A stretch of 64,000 bases of DNA from Anaerolineaceae bacterium. GTDB lineage: Bacteria; Chloroflexota; Anaerolineae; Aggregatilineales; Phototrophicaceae. The notes under the pieces are model-generated. The model was not told the DNA's origin and did not search any database. It saw nothing but the letters and a program-made list of their open reading frames with translations. Of the stretch, positions 15,149-24,326 are shown piece after piece. A program made the position numbers and the translations under genes. The first letter of the stretch is position 1; every line of letters begins with the position of its first letter. The stretch is from assembly GCA_002699585.1 (NCBI GenBank), contig PABP01000014.1, positions 496,001-560,000 on the forward strand. The letters run 5' to 3'.

Positions 15149-15790
15149 CTAATTTGTCTGCTGCCAGATGGTCGCCCGGTCGTACATCTCAATCGCGCTG
15201 ACACCCGCCTGATAGGAATTGTTCCAGGCATAAAGCTCTGTACCTGCCTCATCCACAAAGCCGATTCGGACGCGGGTATTGTAAAGCGTTCTGTAGATGG
15301 GTTCGGTTGGCATGAGGGGCATCAGCGCGTTGAACACGGCATACAGTAGATTGCCACGTGCCAGGTCGCTGTCCTCGATTGAGGCTGTGATCTCGATGCT
15401 TTGCCAGCGAACGTACGTATCGGATCGGGCGTCTTGGTCGCCTTGTGGCCGTGTGAAGCAGTTACCACGATCATAACTCATGCTCGCTGTCTCGATGCCA
15501 GGGACAGCCAGCATAGCAGCGGTCAGACTATCCTCAGTCAGCACAGATGAAACATGCTGCTCAGCGGCAAAGTCGCAGTAGGGCACATCCGTTCCCAAAA
15601 TGACGTAGTTCTGTGCTGTAATCGTGATGCTTTCTTCAAATGACATTGTGCTGCTGATTGTCTTGGTTGCTGTTCCATAGCTGACATAACCCCATATCAG
15701 GGTGATCCCCCAAACCACAGCGACCGCACCCATCAACCAGAAGAGATAACGCGGTGCGGGCTTGCCTTTACGCTTGGGTTTCTCTTTCAT
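15149..15790 (-). CDS. Single-pass membrane protein, unknown function
   Basis: 213 residues: a basic cytoplasmic start (KEKPKRKGKPAPR), one membrane helix at about 15-37, then an extracytoplasmic domain of about 170 residues with three Cys. Not recognised. It is the last of four same-strand genes (17036 down to 15149), 12 bp after the preceding one, and all four products have the same one-helix topology. The domain has mixed strand-rich composition with no catalytic motif that I can see. Confidence 0.6.
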   Translation of the reverse strand: MKEKPKRKGKPAPRYLFWLMGAVAVVWGITLIWGYVSYGTATKTISSTMSFEESITITAQNYVILGTDVPYCDFAAEQHVSSVLTEDSLTAAMLAVPGIETASMSYDRGNCFTRPQGDQDARSDTYVRWQSIEITASIEDSDLARGNLLYAVFNALMPLMPTEPIYRTLYNTRVRIGFVDEAGTELYAWNNSYQAGVSAIEMYDRATIWQQTN

Positions 15791-15802
15791 GATGGATCCT
15801 CG

Positions 15803-16429
15803 CTATAGGCCCATTGCATAAATCGCCTCGGAATTTGCTGGATCGCTTTCGATGGCTTGGAATACATCATCAAATGACGCTTTCCATTGTTTCTGTTCCC
15901 CATCTGGCAGGTTGAAAATGACATCCAGATAACCGCGCGTTTTATCTTCTGCGGAAAGCGTTGCGTAGCCCTCCCGGTACAGTGCCAGGATTTGCTGACC
16001 ACGGCCAGCCTCATCATCGGCTGCATCAATCGTGATGCGCGGCGAGTAGTCCATAATCAGGTAATCGCCATCGTAGTAACTGCCATCGTCCGCTTGGCAC
16101 GTTTCTTGCTCACCATAGGTGGTCATGATGGCTTCTTCATAGGTGATGCCTGCTGCGTCCAGCGCCGCTTGCAACTGAGTAGTCAGCGCATCGTCTTCGC
16201 CATACTGCCACATCATATTGCAGCCCGACGGATATGAGGGGGCGACGGTCACGGCGACCTCGAATTCTGCCTGCATGGCGTCAGCATTACTGACCACAGT
16301 ACCTGTCGCGGGTTGCAGAAAGAAAAATGCACCTGCTCCCAGCACTAGCAGGGCAGCGACTAAGGCAATGGCAGTCTGAGTGGACCGGGCATCGTTCTTG
16401 GTTTTTTCACGTTTACGTTTTTCGGTCAT
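15803..16429 (-). CDS. Single-pass membrane protein with extracytoplasmic domain, unknown function
   Basis: 208 residues with a strongly basic N-terminal tail (TEKRKREKTKNDAR), a helix at about 19-40 (ALVAALLVLGAGAFFFL) and an acidic outer domain holding two Cys (SGCNMMW, QETCQADD). Family unknown. Its ATG overlaps the stop of the preceding gene by four bases (ATGA at 16426-16429), showing tight co-translation in the four-gene operon. Confidence 0.6.
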   Translation of the reverse strand: MTEKRKREKTKNDARSTQTAIALVAALLVLGAGAFFFLQPATGTVVSNADAMQAEFEVAVTVAPSYPSGCNMMWQYGEDDALTTQLQAALDAAGITYEEAIMTTYGEQETCQADDGSYYDGDYLIMDYSPRITIDAADDEAGRGQQILALYREGYATLSAEDKTRGYLDVIFNLPDGEQKQWKASFDDVFQAIESDPANSEAIYAMGL

Positions 16430-16683
16430 GGTGTGGCCTCCGGTGTATTTTGGGCTATAGTGACAGCGATTTGCGTATTTGCAGTTTCTGTTTGGAAAGC
16501 TTCTAGAGTTGGGTTCATGATTGGCGCAAGTTGTGTAGATTCTGGATAGATTTCTGTTCTGTTGCGTTGGTTCCAGAACACTACCGTATACAACAGGACC
16601 AGAATCACCAGTAGAGTAATGATCACAATATCAGTCATACGCCATGACAAGCCGTGCTCATCTCGCTTCTTTTTCTTGCTCAT
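16426..16683 (-). CDS. Small bitopic membrane protein, unknown function
   Basis: 85 residues: a charged start (SKKKKRDEHG), one helix at about 16-35 (IVIITLLVILVLLYTVVFW), then a Thr/Glu-rich tail. It overlaps both neighbours by ATGA. The small size and position between larger bitopic proteins suggest a component of a membrane complex; no motif identifies it. Confidence 0.55.
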   Translation of the reverse strand: MSKKKKRDEHGLSWRMTDIVIITLLVILVLLYTVVFWNQRNRTEIYPESTQLAPIMNPTLEAFQTETANTQIAVTIAQNTPEATP

Positions 16684-17036
16684 GGCGTGGCTTCTGCTGT
16701 CACCATCGCTGGCTGCGTCGGAACAGGTGTCTCAGCCGCTTCTGTCTGCGTGATGAAGACCTCAACCGTCATGTTCAGTCCGACGATATGCGTAGCCGTC
16801 ATTTGATGCGCATTCAGCGTAGGTGTCACATCTAGTTGGTCGAACAGGCTATCCAACAGGTTGACGGCTGTTGCTGCCATCTGCGTTTGCGTAGCAGCGA
16901 CCTGTTCATCGGTCAGTTCACGCGGCGTAATCAGCGCGATGACCACAACCGTCACCACCACCAGCACCACTAGCGGAACCGTCAGCAAGATGAGATTGGT
17001 GCGCTGGGGTTTCTGGGTCGGGGTCGGCTGCGGCAT
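16680..17036 (-). CDS. Bitopic membrane protein with Thr/Pro-rich ends, unknown function
   Basis: 118 residues, first gene of the four-gene operon. A Pro/Thr-rich cytoplasmic start is followed by a very hydrophobic helix at about 15-37 (LLTVPLVVLVVVTVVVIALI) and a Thr-rich outer region ending TPVPTQP...EATP. A ribosome binding site (AGAGGATG) precedes the ATG. Not recognised as a known family. Confidence 0.55.
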   Translation of the reverse strand: MPQPTPTQKPQRTNLILLTVPLVVLVVVTVVVIALITPRELTDEQVAATQTQMAATAVNLLDSLFDQLDVTPTLNAHQMTATHIVGLNMTVEVFITQTEAAETPVPTQPAMVTAEATP

Positions 17037-17218
17037 AGGTCATCCTCTGCTGGTTGAATACTTTCATTATAAGCGAGGCTGTTCGCCTTTGCATGACGTT
17101 CGCCCCACACTCGCCCCGTGTAATTTGGCCATCTCATTTAGTGCCCATTGGTACTGATGCGAATGCCGAAAAATTATAGAATAAACGGGCTGCACTGTAG
17201 ATTTTATAAGGATGGATT

Positions 17219-18313
17219 GTGATACCTTCTGCAAAAACAGGCGTGTTGATGGCTCAACTCGGTACGCCGGATGCCCCAACGCCGCAAGCTCTGCGTACCT
17301 ATCTGCGCCAATTTTTGTCGGATATGCGCGTGATTGACTATCATCCACTGCTATGGCAGCCTATTCTGCGCGGCATCATTTTGCGCACCCGACCCAGCAA
17401 ATCAGCCAAATTGTATCAACGCATCTGGCTGGATGATGGGTCGCCGCTGTTGGTCTACTCCAAACAGCAGGCGGCAGGGTTGCAGCAGCGCCTGGGTGAT
17501 GCCTACCGCGTCGTCATTGGCATGACCTACGGCAATCCTTCTATCGCCAACGCCCTACAGACTTTTGCCAACGAGGGCATTGACCAAATCGTCGTCCTAC
17601 CGATGTTCCCGCAGTTTTCATCGACGACCACATCTTCAGTGTATGATGCCGTTTATCAGGCCGCAGCCGGTAAAACCCACTCGTTTAGCCATGATCGCAA
17701 GCGCTTTACGCCTGCACTGCGCTTTATCGCGCCCTATTATGACCACAGCGGCTACATTCAGGCCATGCGCGATCATTTGCAATCAGAAGTCGCTCGCCTG
17801 CCTGCCTTGCCCGATAAATTCGTGATTTCGTTTCATGGGATTCCCAAGCGGTATGTAGCTACTGGCGATCCCTATCGTGAGCAGTGTGAGCACACTGCCA
17901 ATCTGTTGGCAGAAGCGATGGGCTGGCAGGACGATGACTGGGTGCTCACGTTTCAGTCGCAGTTCGGCCCGGAAAAATGGCTGGAGCCAGCCACCGACAC
18001 CGTGCTGGAATCCTTGCATGAACAGGGTGTCGAGCGCCCGCTGATCTTTTCGCCTGGGTTTGTGACGGATTGTCTGGAAACACTGGATGAGTTAGGGAAT
18101 GAAGGCCGCGAACAGTTCGCAGAGGGTGGCGGCGACGAGGCCAAGTTCCATTTTGCCTCGTGCCTCAATGCCAATGATGACTTCATGGATACCCTGGCGC
18201 AATTGGTCACGGAAAATGCCGCTGGCTGGGCTTACCCAGTCAGTGAAGCAATGCTTCAAGCGGCTGAGGTGAGCATCGTAGGGACGCAGCACGCTGCATC
18301 CGACCCAGGCTAG
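17219..18313 (+). CDS. hemH: Ferrochelatase
   Basis: A 364-residue enzyme inserting Fe(II) into protoporphyrin IX (or coproporphyrin III) in haem synthesis. Seen are the N-terminal GVLMAQLGTPDAP, the catalytic-His motif SFHGIPKRY near residue 205 and the conserved FGPEKWLEPAT segment. The start is GTG with AAGGATGG upstream. The last ~13 residues (SIVGTQHAASDPG) are encoded by an R1 repeat copy, so the natural C-terminus has been replaced or extended by the repeat; the core is intact. The gene is isolated from other haem genes in this window. Confidence 0.93.
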   Translation: MIPSAKTGVLMAQLGTPDAPTPQALRTYLRQFLSDMRVIDYHPLLWQPILRGIILRTRPSKSAKLYQRIWLDDGSPLLVYSKQQAAGLQQRLGDAYRVVIGMTYGNPSIANALQTFANEGIDQIVVLPMFPQFSSTTTSSVYDAVYQAAAGKTHSFSHDRKRFTPALRFIAPYYDHSGYIQAMRDHLQSEVARLPALPDKFVISFHGIPKRYVATGDPYREQCEHTANLLAEAMGWQDDDWVLTFQSQFGPEKWLEPATDTVLESLHEQGVERPLIFSPGFVTDCLETLDELGNEGREQFAEGGGDEAKFHFASCLNANDDFMDTLAQLVTENAAGWAYPVSEAMLQAAEVSIVGTQHAASDPG

Positions 18314-18361
18314 CAAACATACCGTAGGGGGCACATATATTGTGCCCCTACATGACATTTT
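18275..18361. repeat. R1 interspersed palindromic repeat, full copy
   Basis: About 87 bp, closely matching the copy at 26497-26583. It has two hairpins: GACGCAGCACGCTGCATC-like, then TAGGGGGCAC...GTGCCCCTA. The first hairpin overlaps the 3' end of hemH and supplies its stop codon; the second could terminate the transcript. Confidence 0.8.
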
Positions 18362-18372
18362 GAAGCTATCTC

Positions 18373-19302
18373 CTACCCATGAACATGCGGTAGCACGTTG
18401 GCCGCCATATGTTCCAGGCCAGCGATATCATCCTGATCGATCCATTGCAGCATGAAGCGCTCGACACCCCGCTCAGCCCAGGCCCCAAGTTGGTCAATCA
18501 CCGCCGAAGCCGTGCCCACGATCAACCCGCGCTCAATCAGGTCATCGGCATTCTGGTTGGCCGCATCCAGCTGGGCTTTTAAGCTGGCATCATCCGCGCC
18601 ATAGAACACGCGCGTCATCAGTGACCGTTTGACATCACTCGGTTCACGCCCCTGCTGCTTGAGCAGTTCATTGAGCGTTTCCGTGCGGTCTTTATAGGTC
18701 TCAGGGTCGATGTACACCGCGTTCCACTCGACGGCGTATTTGGCGACCAGGGGCAGTGTCTTGGTGGGGCCATTGCCGCCGATCAAAATCGGAGGTCCAC
18801 CTGCCTGTACAGGACGTGGCAGCAGCAGCGCATCTTTTAAAGAATAATACTCGCCTTTGAAATCAACCGGTTCGTCGCTCTCGAACAGCAACTTGGTGAT
18901 CTGTATCGCTTCTTCCAGCCGTTCATAGCGCTCACTTAATTCCGGGAAGTCGATCCCATAGCTCTCATGTTCACGGTCCTGCCAACCCGTGCCCATGCCC
19001 ATATACAACCGTCCGCCACTCAGATCGCTGATAGCGCTGGCGTACTTCACGTTCATCGACGGATGCCGGAACGTGACTGGCGTCACCAATGGGCCGAATT
19101 CAATGCGGCTGGTGTGGCTGGCGGCATAGGTCAGCGAGGTCCATAGTTCGAGCGCGTCTTTGTGTGGGCCATCCGCGTTGGTGAAGTGATCGCTACGGAA
19201 AACGCACTGGTAGCCGCTGTCATCAGCCGTTTGTAAAATGCGTTTCCAACGGTCCCAGTTTAGCCCGTCCTGGCCTTCGATCATGATGCCAATCTGTGTC
19301 AT
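18373..19302 (-). CDS. LLM-class (luciferase-like) flavin/F420 oxidoreductase
   Basis: A 309-residue TIM-barrel protein of the bacterial luciferase-like superfamily: the N-terminal ADDSGYQCVFRSDHF, TSRIEFGPLVTPVTFRHP, GRLYMGMGTGWQDREHESYG and PPILIGGNGPTKTLPLVAKYA segments are typical of the F420-dependent subgroup. Members transfer hydride between a reduced deazaflavin/flavin and an organic substrate, which is unknown here. Monocistronic. A second, divergent member is at 58123. Convergent with hemH across the R1 repeat. Confidence 0.88.
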   Translation of the reverse strand: MTQIGIMIEGQDGLNWDRWKRILQTADDSGYQCVFRSDHFTNADGPHKDALELWTSLTYAASHTSRIEFGPLVTPVTFRHPSMNVKYASAISDLSGGRLYMGMGTGWQDREHESYGIDFPELSERYERLEEAIQITKLLFESDEPVDFKGEYYSLKDALLLPRPVQAGGPPILIGGNGPTKTLPLVAKYAVEWNAVYIDPETYKDRTETLNELLKQQGREPSDVKRSLMTRVFYGADDASLKAQLDAANQNADDLIERGLIVGTASAVIDQLGAWAERGVERFMLQWIDQDDIAGLEHMAANVLPHVHG

Positions 19303-19484
19303 AGTGCCCTCCCTTTATGGGGTTATGTAGGTATGCCTGAAATGCGCGTTAATTTGTATACGACATAGCGGCAGTGTATCCTAATCTTAGCGTGCGCACA
19401 CTAACCGCAGATGAGATGGACTTTATGAGGTCTGTACCAACGAGTACAAATGGCTGCTTGTACGCCGCCCGGATGCTGCGCCAG

Positions 19485-19527
19485 GGTATTGCACCAAAGG
19501 TATTGCACCAAAGGTATTGCACCCAAA
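19485..19527. repeat. Three tandem copies of a 14-bp unit
   Basis: GGTATTGCACCAAA occurs at 19485-19498 and 19499-19512, then GGTATTGCACCCAAA at 19513-19527. It lies 74 bp upstream of the phosphotransferase gene; it may be a slippage product or a binding array. Confidence 0.8.
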
Positions 19528-19600
19528 ACCATTTGCGGCTTCTTTTCAGCAAGGTTAGAATTAACAAACATTATGCATTTGTTGCCTGGGCCTAAACTTC

Positions 19601-20974
19601 ATGACCGTGACCTATCACCATCCGAGCCTGATTTTTACCTATTACTGCGTCATTCCGCATCCCGAAGGCGGACGTGTTTTGCTGGTAAAAAATGGTGATC
19701 GGCTCAGTCTCCCACACTTCCAACCCGAGGAACATCACTTTGGCGTCGTTGACCATATCAACGTTTCACTTGCCGAGAAATATGGTTTAAAGGTGGCTGT
19801 CCTGCGCTGCCTGGGCGATGAATACGTCGAGGATGGCGTGCATCGTTATTATGCTATTGACTATCTGGCCCATAGCACCCAGGTTGACGAGGGTTTGCAG
19901 TGGGCTTACCTCAATGAGCTGCCGGATTTGCCAGTGCCCAAAGTGCAGCGCGCGGTGGTCGCGCGCTGGCACGAGTGGCAGCATCAGTCGGATGAACGCC
20001 GTTCGCCCTGGTCACAGGCGGGTTGGTATACCGAAGCCAGCGCTGTCCTGACCGATTTTGCGGATCGTATGGATATGGGTCCGATGGGCCGTGTGGAGCA
20101 GGTACGGGCCTGGGCACGCTCGTCCGTATTACGCATCCCGACCGAGAAGGGGCATCTCTTCCTCAAAGCCGTGCCCGATATGTTCGCTTATGAAATCAAA
20201 CTGACGCGCATCTTCTCACTGCGTTATCCGCCGCACATTCCACAGATATTGGCCATTAACAGCGACCGCTCCTGGATGCTGATGGATGGCTTCAAGGGCA
20301 ATTTACTCAGTCAGGTGAAGGACATCGCCATCTGGGAACGCGCCCTCAAGCGATACGCACGCCTGCAAATTGACCTCGACAAGAGCGCTCGTGCCCTGAT
20401 GAACATGGGTGTGCCTGACCGTAACATCGACGCGCTGTCATCCCAGGTGGAGAGCCTCGCTGCCGATTTACCAGCGGAATTATCTGTAGACGAACAGGAT
20501 GTCTTCCGGCGTAGTGTGCGCCTATTGCGCAGCCTGTGCTACGAACTCATGGACTATCAGGTGCCTTTGACGCTGCTGCATGGCGACTTTTGGCCAGGGA
20601 ATATCGTTGTGCGCGAGGATACCCAGGAACCGGTCTTCTTTGACTGGTCCGACAGCGCTGTCTCGCATCCCTTCTTCGATTTGCCCTTCTTCCTGGATGA
20701 CATCGAAGACATGTTACCCGGCGTGCCCGATGTGCGCCGCCGTCTGCGTGATGCGTACCTGGGCCAATGGGCACGTTATGAATCTCCCGGTCGCCTACGT
20801 AACCTCTATCGGATCGCCAGAGTGATTGGCCCGCTGCATTACGCCCTGACCTACCATGCGTATGTGCTGCCGGGAATGGCACCCAGCGTGCGCTGGGAAA
20901 TGTCCGCCATGCTGCCCTTGATGGTCCGCAAAGTCCTCGCTGAGTTCGAGCAGTACCAAAAAGCCGAGCAATAG
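19601..20974 (+). CDS. Aminoglycoside phosphotransferase-family protein with Nudix-like N-terminus
   Basis: 457 residues. The C-terminal ~300 residues are an APH/choline-kinase fold: catalytic LLHGDFWPGNIVV and metal-binding VFFDWSDSAVSHPFFDL. The first ~140 residues resemble a Nudix fold (GRVLLVKNGDRLSLP, YYAIDYLAHS, WAYLNELPDL), but the Nudix box is degenerate (QPEEHHFGVVDHIN...EKYGLK), so hydrolase activity is doubtful. It probably phosphorylates a small hydroxyl compound; real aminoglycoside resistance is not implied. The ATG at 19601 is weakly supported by upstream sequence. Monocistronic, convergent with pfkB. Confidence 0.8.
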   Translation: MTVTYHHPSLIFTYYCVIPHPEGGRVLLVKNGDRLSLPHFQPEEHHFGVVDHINVSLAEKYGLKVAVLRCLGDEYVEDGVHRYYAIDYLAHSTQVDEGLQWAYLNELPDLPVPKVQRAVVARWHEWQHQSDERRSPWSQAGWYTEASAVLTDFADRMDMGPMGRVEQVRAWARSSVLRIPTEKGHLFLKAVPDMFAYEIKLTRIFSLRYPPHIPQILAINSDRSWMLMDGFKGNLLSQVKDIAIWERALKRYARLQIDLDKSARALMNMGVPDRNIDALSSQVESLAADLPAELSVDEQDVFRRSVRLLRSLCYELMDYQVPLTLLHGDFWPGNIVVREDTQEPVFFDWSDSAVSHPFFDLPFFLDDIEDMLPGVPDVRRRLRDAYLGQWARYESPGRLRNLYRIARVIGPLHYALTYHAYVLPGMAPSVRWEMSAMLPLMVRKVLAEFEQYQKAEQ

Positions 20975-21074
20975 CCCGGCTCCTGTTTCGATCTGAATAA
21001 AAGAACGGTTTGCCGTAAAAATGACTTTTTCTGACAGCTAAAGCCTGACGGCTGTTCGCTTTTACCGCACCACT

Positions 21075-22004
21075 TTACCGTACTACAATCACATCGGGAT
21101 AAATCTGCTCGACATCTTGAGGGCGGCAAAGCTGTGTACCGGGCGTCATCACCGCAGCCGAACCTGCCGCAATGCCAAAGCGCGTCGCATCGCGCAGGTT
21201 ACGCCCCAGCGCCAGGGCCAGCACAATCCCACCGACCATGCTGTCACCCGCGCCAACTTTGCTGCGGATCGGCACCACAGGCGGGCGCATCTCGACGAAA
21301 TCGTCTGCTGTCACCAGGGCGGCACCACCCGCACCCATCGAAATAATCAGTACTTCCGCCAGCCCATTGCGTATATAGTCCTGGGCTGTTTCTTTCAGGC
21401 GTGCTTCACTGGTGAATTGCTCACCTGTCAGCAGTTCCAGCTCACGTAAGTTAGGCTTCATCAAAAAGACGTGCTTATTGGCCATTGCCGCCAGCGCTTC
21501 ACCCGATGTGTCGACGATCAGCTTGCCATCGGTTTCATCAATGCGATCAGCTAAACGTGCGTAAAAATCAGCGGGCATATTGGGCGTCAGGCTGCCACTG
21601 GCCACGATCAGGTCCGCACCTTCTTCGACGACGGCATCCAGGCACGCTTCTTGCTCGGCTTCGCTGATGTCCGGCCCCGGCATGCCGAAGCGATATTGCA
21701 GCGTGGTCGATTCCTCAAACACAGTCAAGTTTTCCCGCGTGTAATTGGCGATGCCGACTGTATGTTGCTCAATATCTTCAGCGGCCAGCAAGTCAAACAG
21801 CATCTGGCCGGGGCCGCCACCCTGGGTATAGACGGCGACCGATTCCCCGCCCAGCTTCTTCACAGCGCGGGAAACATTCACGCCACCGCCGCCAGGGTCA
21901 AAAGTGGGTGGCTGGCAGCGCAGTTTAATTTCCGAAGCGACGCTATCGACAGAAGTGCTCTTGTCGATAGTCGGGTTCATGGTCAATGTGACGATTTTTT
22001 GCAT
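21075..22004 (-). CDS. pfkB: PfkB-type 6-phosphofructokinase/1-phosphofructokinase
   Basis: A 309-residue ribokinase-family sugar kinase, the same length as E. coli PfkB and with its pattern: IVTLTMNPTIDKST at the start, KLRCQPPTFDPGGGGVNVSRA (shown in parts: KLRCQP, PGGGGVNVSRA) near residue 30, and the anion-hole/catalytic motif GAGDSMVGGIVLAL near 250. It phosphorylates fructose-6-phosphate or fructose-1-phosphate. I chose ATG 22004 (GAGGAC eight bases upstream) over the longer frame from 22064. Monocistronic. Confidence 0.88.
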   Translation of the reverse strand: MQKIVTLTMNPTIDKSTSVDSVASEIKLRCQPPTFDPGGGGVNVSRAVKKLGGESVAVYTQGGGPGQMLFDLLAAEDIEQHTVGIANYTRENLTVFEESTTLQYRFGMPGPDISEAEQEACLDAVVEEGADLIVASGSLTPNMPADFYARLADRIDETDGKLIVDTSGEALAAMANKHVFLMKPNLRELELLTGEQFTSEARLKETAQDYIRNGLAEVLIISMGAGGAALVTADDFVEMRPPVVPIRSKVGAGDSMVGGIVLALALGRNLRDATRFGIAAGSAAVMTPGTQLCRPQDVEQIYPDVIVVR

Positions 22005-22137
22005 GGGTTTGTGTCCTCGTGCTGTAGCGGGCGCATCGTACTTATGTATACCTGAGCAGGTCACTTACGGCCAGCATGTGTACCACCCTGGCCACATAGC
22101 GCAGCTGTTGAGCGATAAAATTGGACTGTACAGGAAC

Positions 22138-22566
22138 CTATGTGGGGGCATCCGTATCGTCGCAATCTTCCTGAGACTGCGTGATCTCAGCCAGTTTGGT
22201 TCGGGCTTCTGCCAGCGTACGTGCAAATTCAAACTGCGGTGCATCGTCACGCCCTGGGTTTATTTTCTGGAGGGCATTGCGCACTATGTTGATGAAGGTC
22301 ATGATAGACGGAGAGGATACAAAGACCAGGCGACCTGTATTGGGGTGGTTTAATTCCAGCACGCGCTTAAAGCGAGTTAACGCACCACCGGGTGGCATCC
22401 CTGCATGGCTGACATCGAAGATGATATGGACCTTGTGATCCACTTGGCTCAGCATATTAATCAGATCATTTGCTGTTCTGTCAAATTCGTCCCAATTCCA
22501 GGGGCGTTCATAATCTAACAAGATGATCGTCTGCTGGGCGTTATCCCATGACAGCGCAATACCCAT
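22138..22566 (-). CDS. STAS/SpoIIAA-like small protein (paralog 2)
   Basis: 142 residues with the family pattern seen eight times in the window: IALSWDNAQQTIILLDYERPWNWDEF at the N-terminus (in parts: ALSWDNAQQT, PWNWDEF), KVHIIFDVSHA in the middle, RLVFVSSPSIMTFI, then a C-terminal helix FARTLAEARTKL. It is not membrane-bound and has no catalytic motif. It lies alone between pfkB and the G5 protein gene. Function unknown; the fold resemblance to STAS/SpoIIAA suggests a regulatory or ligand-binding role. Confidence 0.65.
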   Translation of the reverse strand: MGIALSWDNAQQTIILLDYERPWNWDEFDRTANDLINMLSQVDHKVHIIFDVSHAGMPPGGALTRFKRVLELNHPNTGRLVFVSSPSIMTFINIVRNALQKINPGRDDAPQFEFARTLAEARTKLAEITQSQEDCDDTDAPT

Positions 22567-22717
22567 ACTGCATGACCCTCATGATCTAAATGGCTCAGTC
22601 ACTAGGTTGCTCAGGTGTAATCGCAAGACACGTCGCAATACAAAACGAAATAATTTACACGTACACCTATTGTAGTAAGTTAACCCAAATCGCAATAGTG
22701 ACCTATGGCGCCGTTTA

Positions 22718-24208
22718 TCAGTGACCGCGCAGCGGCCTCCAGGTCGGTAGGAGATAGTCGATATCTGCTGGAACGGGCGTTAGTAAATAGACATCAACAT
22801 AGCGGCTCCAACTGACCCAATCTTCATCGCTGTAACCCAGGTCAATCCAGTAGGGCGAACTGCGCGCACCGCCCGTATCCGCGATGACACCGGTTCCATA
22901 GCCCGGTACATACACGTTGGTGCGATAGGGGATGATGTTGGGGTTGGCCCCGATAACGCCTTTTTGTAGTTTCATGCCAATCGCCGTGACGTCATCGCCG
23001 CCCAGTGCAGCCGGATGATAGCTGGTGGCGTATACCCGGAACGTACGCCAATATTCGCGTGGGCCTTCCGGCGTGTCGATGGTATACAGCACAATGTTGG
23101 TGCCGTAGGCGACGACCTCATTGACGGGTTCCTGCACGACGGCGCTGCCGTCTTCGCTGCGGCTGACCTCGACGCCATTTTCATAGCGTACCCGCGTATA
23201 GATTTCGCGCACGCCATTTTGGCCTGCCTGTCGCCCTTCGCGCGTATCCAGCGCCATGACTGCATCGGCCATATAGACCGTTTCATAAGGGATCGGCTCG
23301 GTCGATGTTACGCGTTCTTCGGTCACGCGCACGATTTCAATGCGCATACCCGGCTCGGTCGTGGCGCTTTCTTCGGGCTGCGTATAGTCTAGCCCAATCA
23401 GGCCGATGCCTGCTTCTGCCAGCGCCTCACTGACCGTCGTTCCCTGCACCCGCGTTTCGATTTCCGTGCCATCGACCGCAATCGTAATCGGGTCGGCGCG
23501 GTCAATGGTGACAGTAAGGCCATCACTGACTGGCTCGGTCAGGCCCGGCATGACGATGTCGGTCAGGTACAGCGTGATGTCAGCTTCAAATAGCGCTTCG
23601 CCGATGGTATCTGTGGTCGTTTCCAGTGTGCGCGTTTCCTCGTTATCCACCACTGTGATGCTCACAGCATGCTTGATTTCAATGTCCAGCACGGGAACCG
23701 GCCACAGCAGCACATTACCCGGCTCCGTTTCAGTGCCATCCAGCCACACGCGATCGATGTCACTCAGGCTGACACCTGCTTGCTGCAAGACATCATAGGG
23801 GTTAGTCAGCGCCGACCGGATGACCTGGTGTTCGCCATCGACTGTCAGGTCGATCTCACGGGCGCGGTTGATATAGATCACACGCCCTGGGCGCAATGGG
23901 GCATCCAATGGGTCACTAATCGCGTCATCGGGTTCCAGTTGGATATCGGCTTCATTCAGCAAGTCGCCGATGGTCTGGGCAGTTGTATAGACGGTGGTCC
24001 GCTGCCCAGCATCATCAATTTCAATGGCCATCGGGTTGATGGTCGCGACGGATGGCGGCTCGGTGTGGCCTGTTGCCCACCAAACGGCTGTTAATCCCAG
24101 CGTTCCCAGCGAGATCAATATGAGTAGCAATGGCCAGATTGCCCTGCGTGTTTGGCGCACGGCTACAGTCGGCTGGGTATCATCGGGACGAATGGGCGGT
24201 TCGATCAT
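22718..24208 (-). CDS. DUF348/G5/3D-domain cell-wall protein (YabE/Rpf-like)
   Basis: 496 residues. A cytoplasmic tail and one membrane anchor (about 24-43) precede three DUF348 repeats (about 65-280, each ending in a TIGDLL/DVLQQAG/SEALAEAG-type helix), a G5 domain (about 285-365) and a C-terminal 3D domain (about 390-475) with YATSYHP, GVIGANPNIIPYRT, ADTGGA and WIDLGY. The 3D domain is the lytic-transglycosylase-like catalytic unit of stationary-phase and resuscitation-type wall enzymes, so this is probably an anchored peptidoglycan-remodelling protein. The three Asp typical of 3D are visible. Monocistronic. Confidence 0.87.
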   Translation of the reverse strand: MIEPPIRPDDTQPTVAVRQTRRAIWPLLLILISLGTLGLTAVWWATGHTEPPSVATINPMAIEIDDAGQRTTVYTTAQTIGDLLNEADIQLEPDDAISDPLDAPLRPGRVIYINRAREIDLTVDGEHQVIRSALTNPYDVLQQAGVSLSDIDRVWLDGTETEPGNVLLWPVPVLDIEIKHAVSITVVDNEETRTLETTTDTIGEALFEADITLYLTDIVMPGLTEPVSDGLTVTIDRADPITIAVDGTEIETRVQGTTVSEALAEAGIGLIGLDYTQPEESATTEPGMRIEIVRVTEERVTSTEPIPYETVYMADAVMALDTREGRQAGQNGVREIYTRVRYENGVEVSRSEDGSAVVQEPVNEVVAYGTNIVLYTIDTPEGPREYWRTFRVYATSYHPAALGGDDVTAIGMKLQKGVIGANPNIIPYRTNVYVPGYGTGVIADTGGARSSPYWIDLGYSDEDWVSWSRYVDVYLLTPVPADIDYLLPTWRPLRGH

Positions 24209-24326
24209 AATGTGATCCGGCTGTGTGGTCAGTCGGGCCGTATTGTAAGCGAGGCCAGCCGCTTGGCAAGACTACGCTTGCCCCACGTAAAAATATCGGG
24301 TTCCAGGAGGAATTTAGAAAGCAGGG

